Source: BOG-908 sp964244615 (GTDB lineage Bacteria > Pseudomonadota > Alphaproteobacteria > Acetobacterales > Acetobacteraceae). From it: a DNA stretch of 5,704 nt. The notes beneath the pieces are model-generated. The model saw only the letters and a program-made list of their open reading frames with translations, was not told the DNA's origin and ran no database searches. The stretch spans positions 1 through 5,704 of the forward strand of contig CAXTJP010000137.1 in the NCBI GenBank assembly GCA_964244615.1. The letters are read 5' to 3'. Every line of letters begins with the position of its first letter. Positions within the stretch are counted from its first letter, which is position 1. A program made the translations under genes and the position numbers. Shown here piece by piece: positions 5,454 to 5,704 of the stretch.

Positions 5454-5704
5454 ATGATCGTCGGCGCCCGAAAGCCGCTCGCAATCGTGGTGGCCGGCCC
5501 GACCTGCAGCGGCAAGTCGGCCCTGGCGACGGACCTGGCCGAGCGGGTCGACGGGACGGTGATCAACGCCGACTCGATGCAGGTGTATCGCGAGTTGCGC
5601 GTGCTGACGGCACGGCCGACGCCGGCCGACGAGGCGCGCGTGCCGCACGCGCTGTACGGCGTGCGCCCCGCGGCCGAAGCGGCCAGCGTCGCCTGGTGGC
5701 GCGG
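5454..5704 (+). CDS. miaA: tRNA dimethylallyltransferase, 5' part only
   Basis: Transfers the dimethylallyl group to N6 of A37 in tRNAs that read codons starting with U. The first 83 codons are present and the rest lies beyond the right edge. Visible motifs are the P-loop G15-P-T-C-S-G-K-S22, DSMQVY (40-45), LTARPT (51-56) and PHALYG (64-69), all characteristic of MiaA. The ATG at 5454 (MIVGARKPLAIVVAGP) is chosen because it places the P-loop near the N-terminus as usual. In-frame GTGs at 5433 and 5442 would add only a few residues and have no better ribosome site. It is divergent from serB. Confidence 0.95.
   Translation, partial: MIVGARKPLAIVVAGPTCSGKSALATDLAERVDGTVINADSMQVYRELRVLTARPTPADEARVPHALYGVRPAAEAASVAWWR

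Noticed and set aside
5415..5648. N-terminal extension of serB by 78 codons
   Set aside because: The extension is antisense to miaA coding sequence, is rich in Arg/His and has no SerB similarity.

Overview
The window is very GC-rich (roughly 70% by eye) and reads as an ordinary chromosomal segment of an alphaproteobacterium, most likely Rhodospirillales/Acetobacteraceae. This rests on protein style: an N-terminally anchored class I cytochrome c, a prephenate dehydratase with the alphaproteobacterial NMTKLESYMV motif in its ACT domain, a NudC with an NPFTGSPLDR N-terminus, and a serB gene divergent from miaA. The lineage is an inference from recognition, not a search result.

Layout: (1) minus strand 1-1080, a membrane-anchored cytochrome c with two nearly identical haem domains, running off the left edge. 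(2) A divergent regulatory gap (1081-1222) with a perfect 7-bp hairpin. (3) Plus strand 1223-2059, prephenate dehydratase pheA, apparently starting at a TTG. (4) A short, comparatively AT-rich convergent gap (2060-2138). (5) Minus strand, read from high to low coordinates: serB (5414-4533), two DUF2382/YsnF-AvaK stress-type genes joined by a TAATG overlap (4461-3991 and 3991-3122), a strong intercistronic hairpin (3098-3068), then nudC (3047-2139). (6) Plus strand from 5454, the 5' part of miaA, divergent from serB across 39 bp.

The housekeeping genes cover Phe synthesis (pheA), Ser synthesis (serB), NAD(H) pyrophosphate hydrolysis / NAD-cap removal (nudC) and tRNA i6A37 modification (miaA). 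The two DUF2382 genes between serB and nudC are the accessory part. They are translationally coupled, and one carries an extra YflT/general-stress-17M-like N-terminal domain. Within both of them the DUF2382 region looks like a duplicated half-domain with a period of about 66 residues.

I found no convincing mobile element, CRISPR array, tRNA or rRNA. Nothing here looks like a wholly new defence or biosynthetic system. The best leads are the recent cytochrome domain duplication (possibly continuing past the edge), the coupled DUF2382 pair with its internal symmetry and downstream hairpin, the TTG start of pheA, and an altered Nudix box in NudC.
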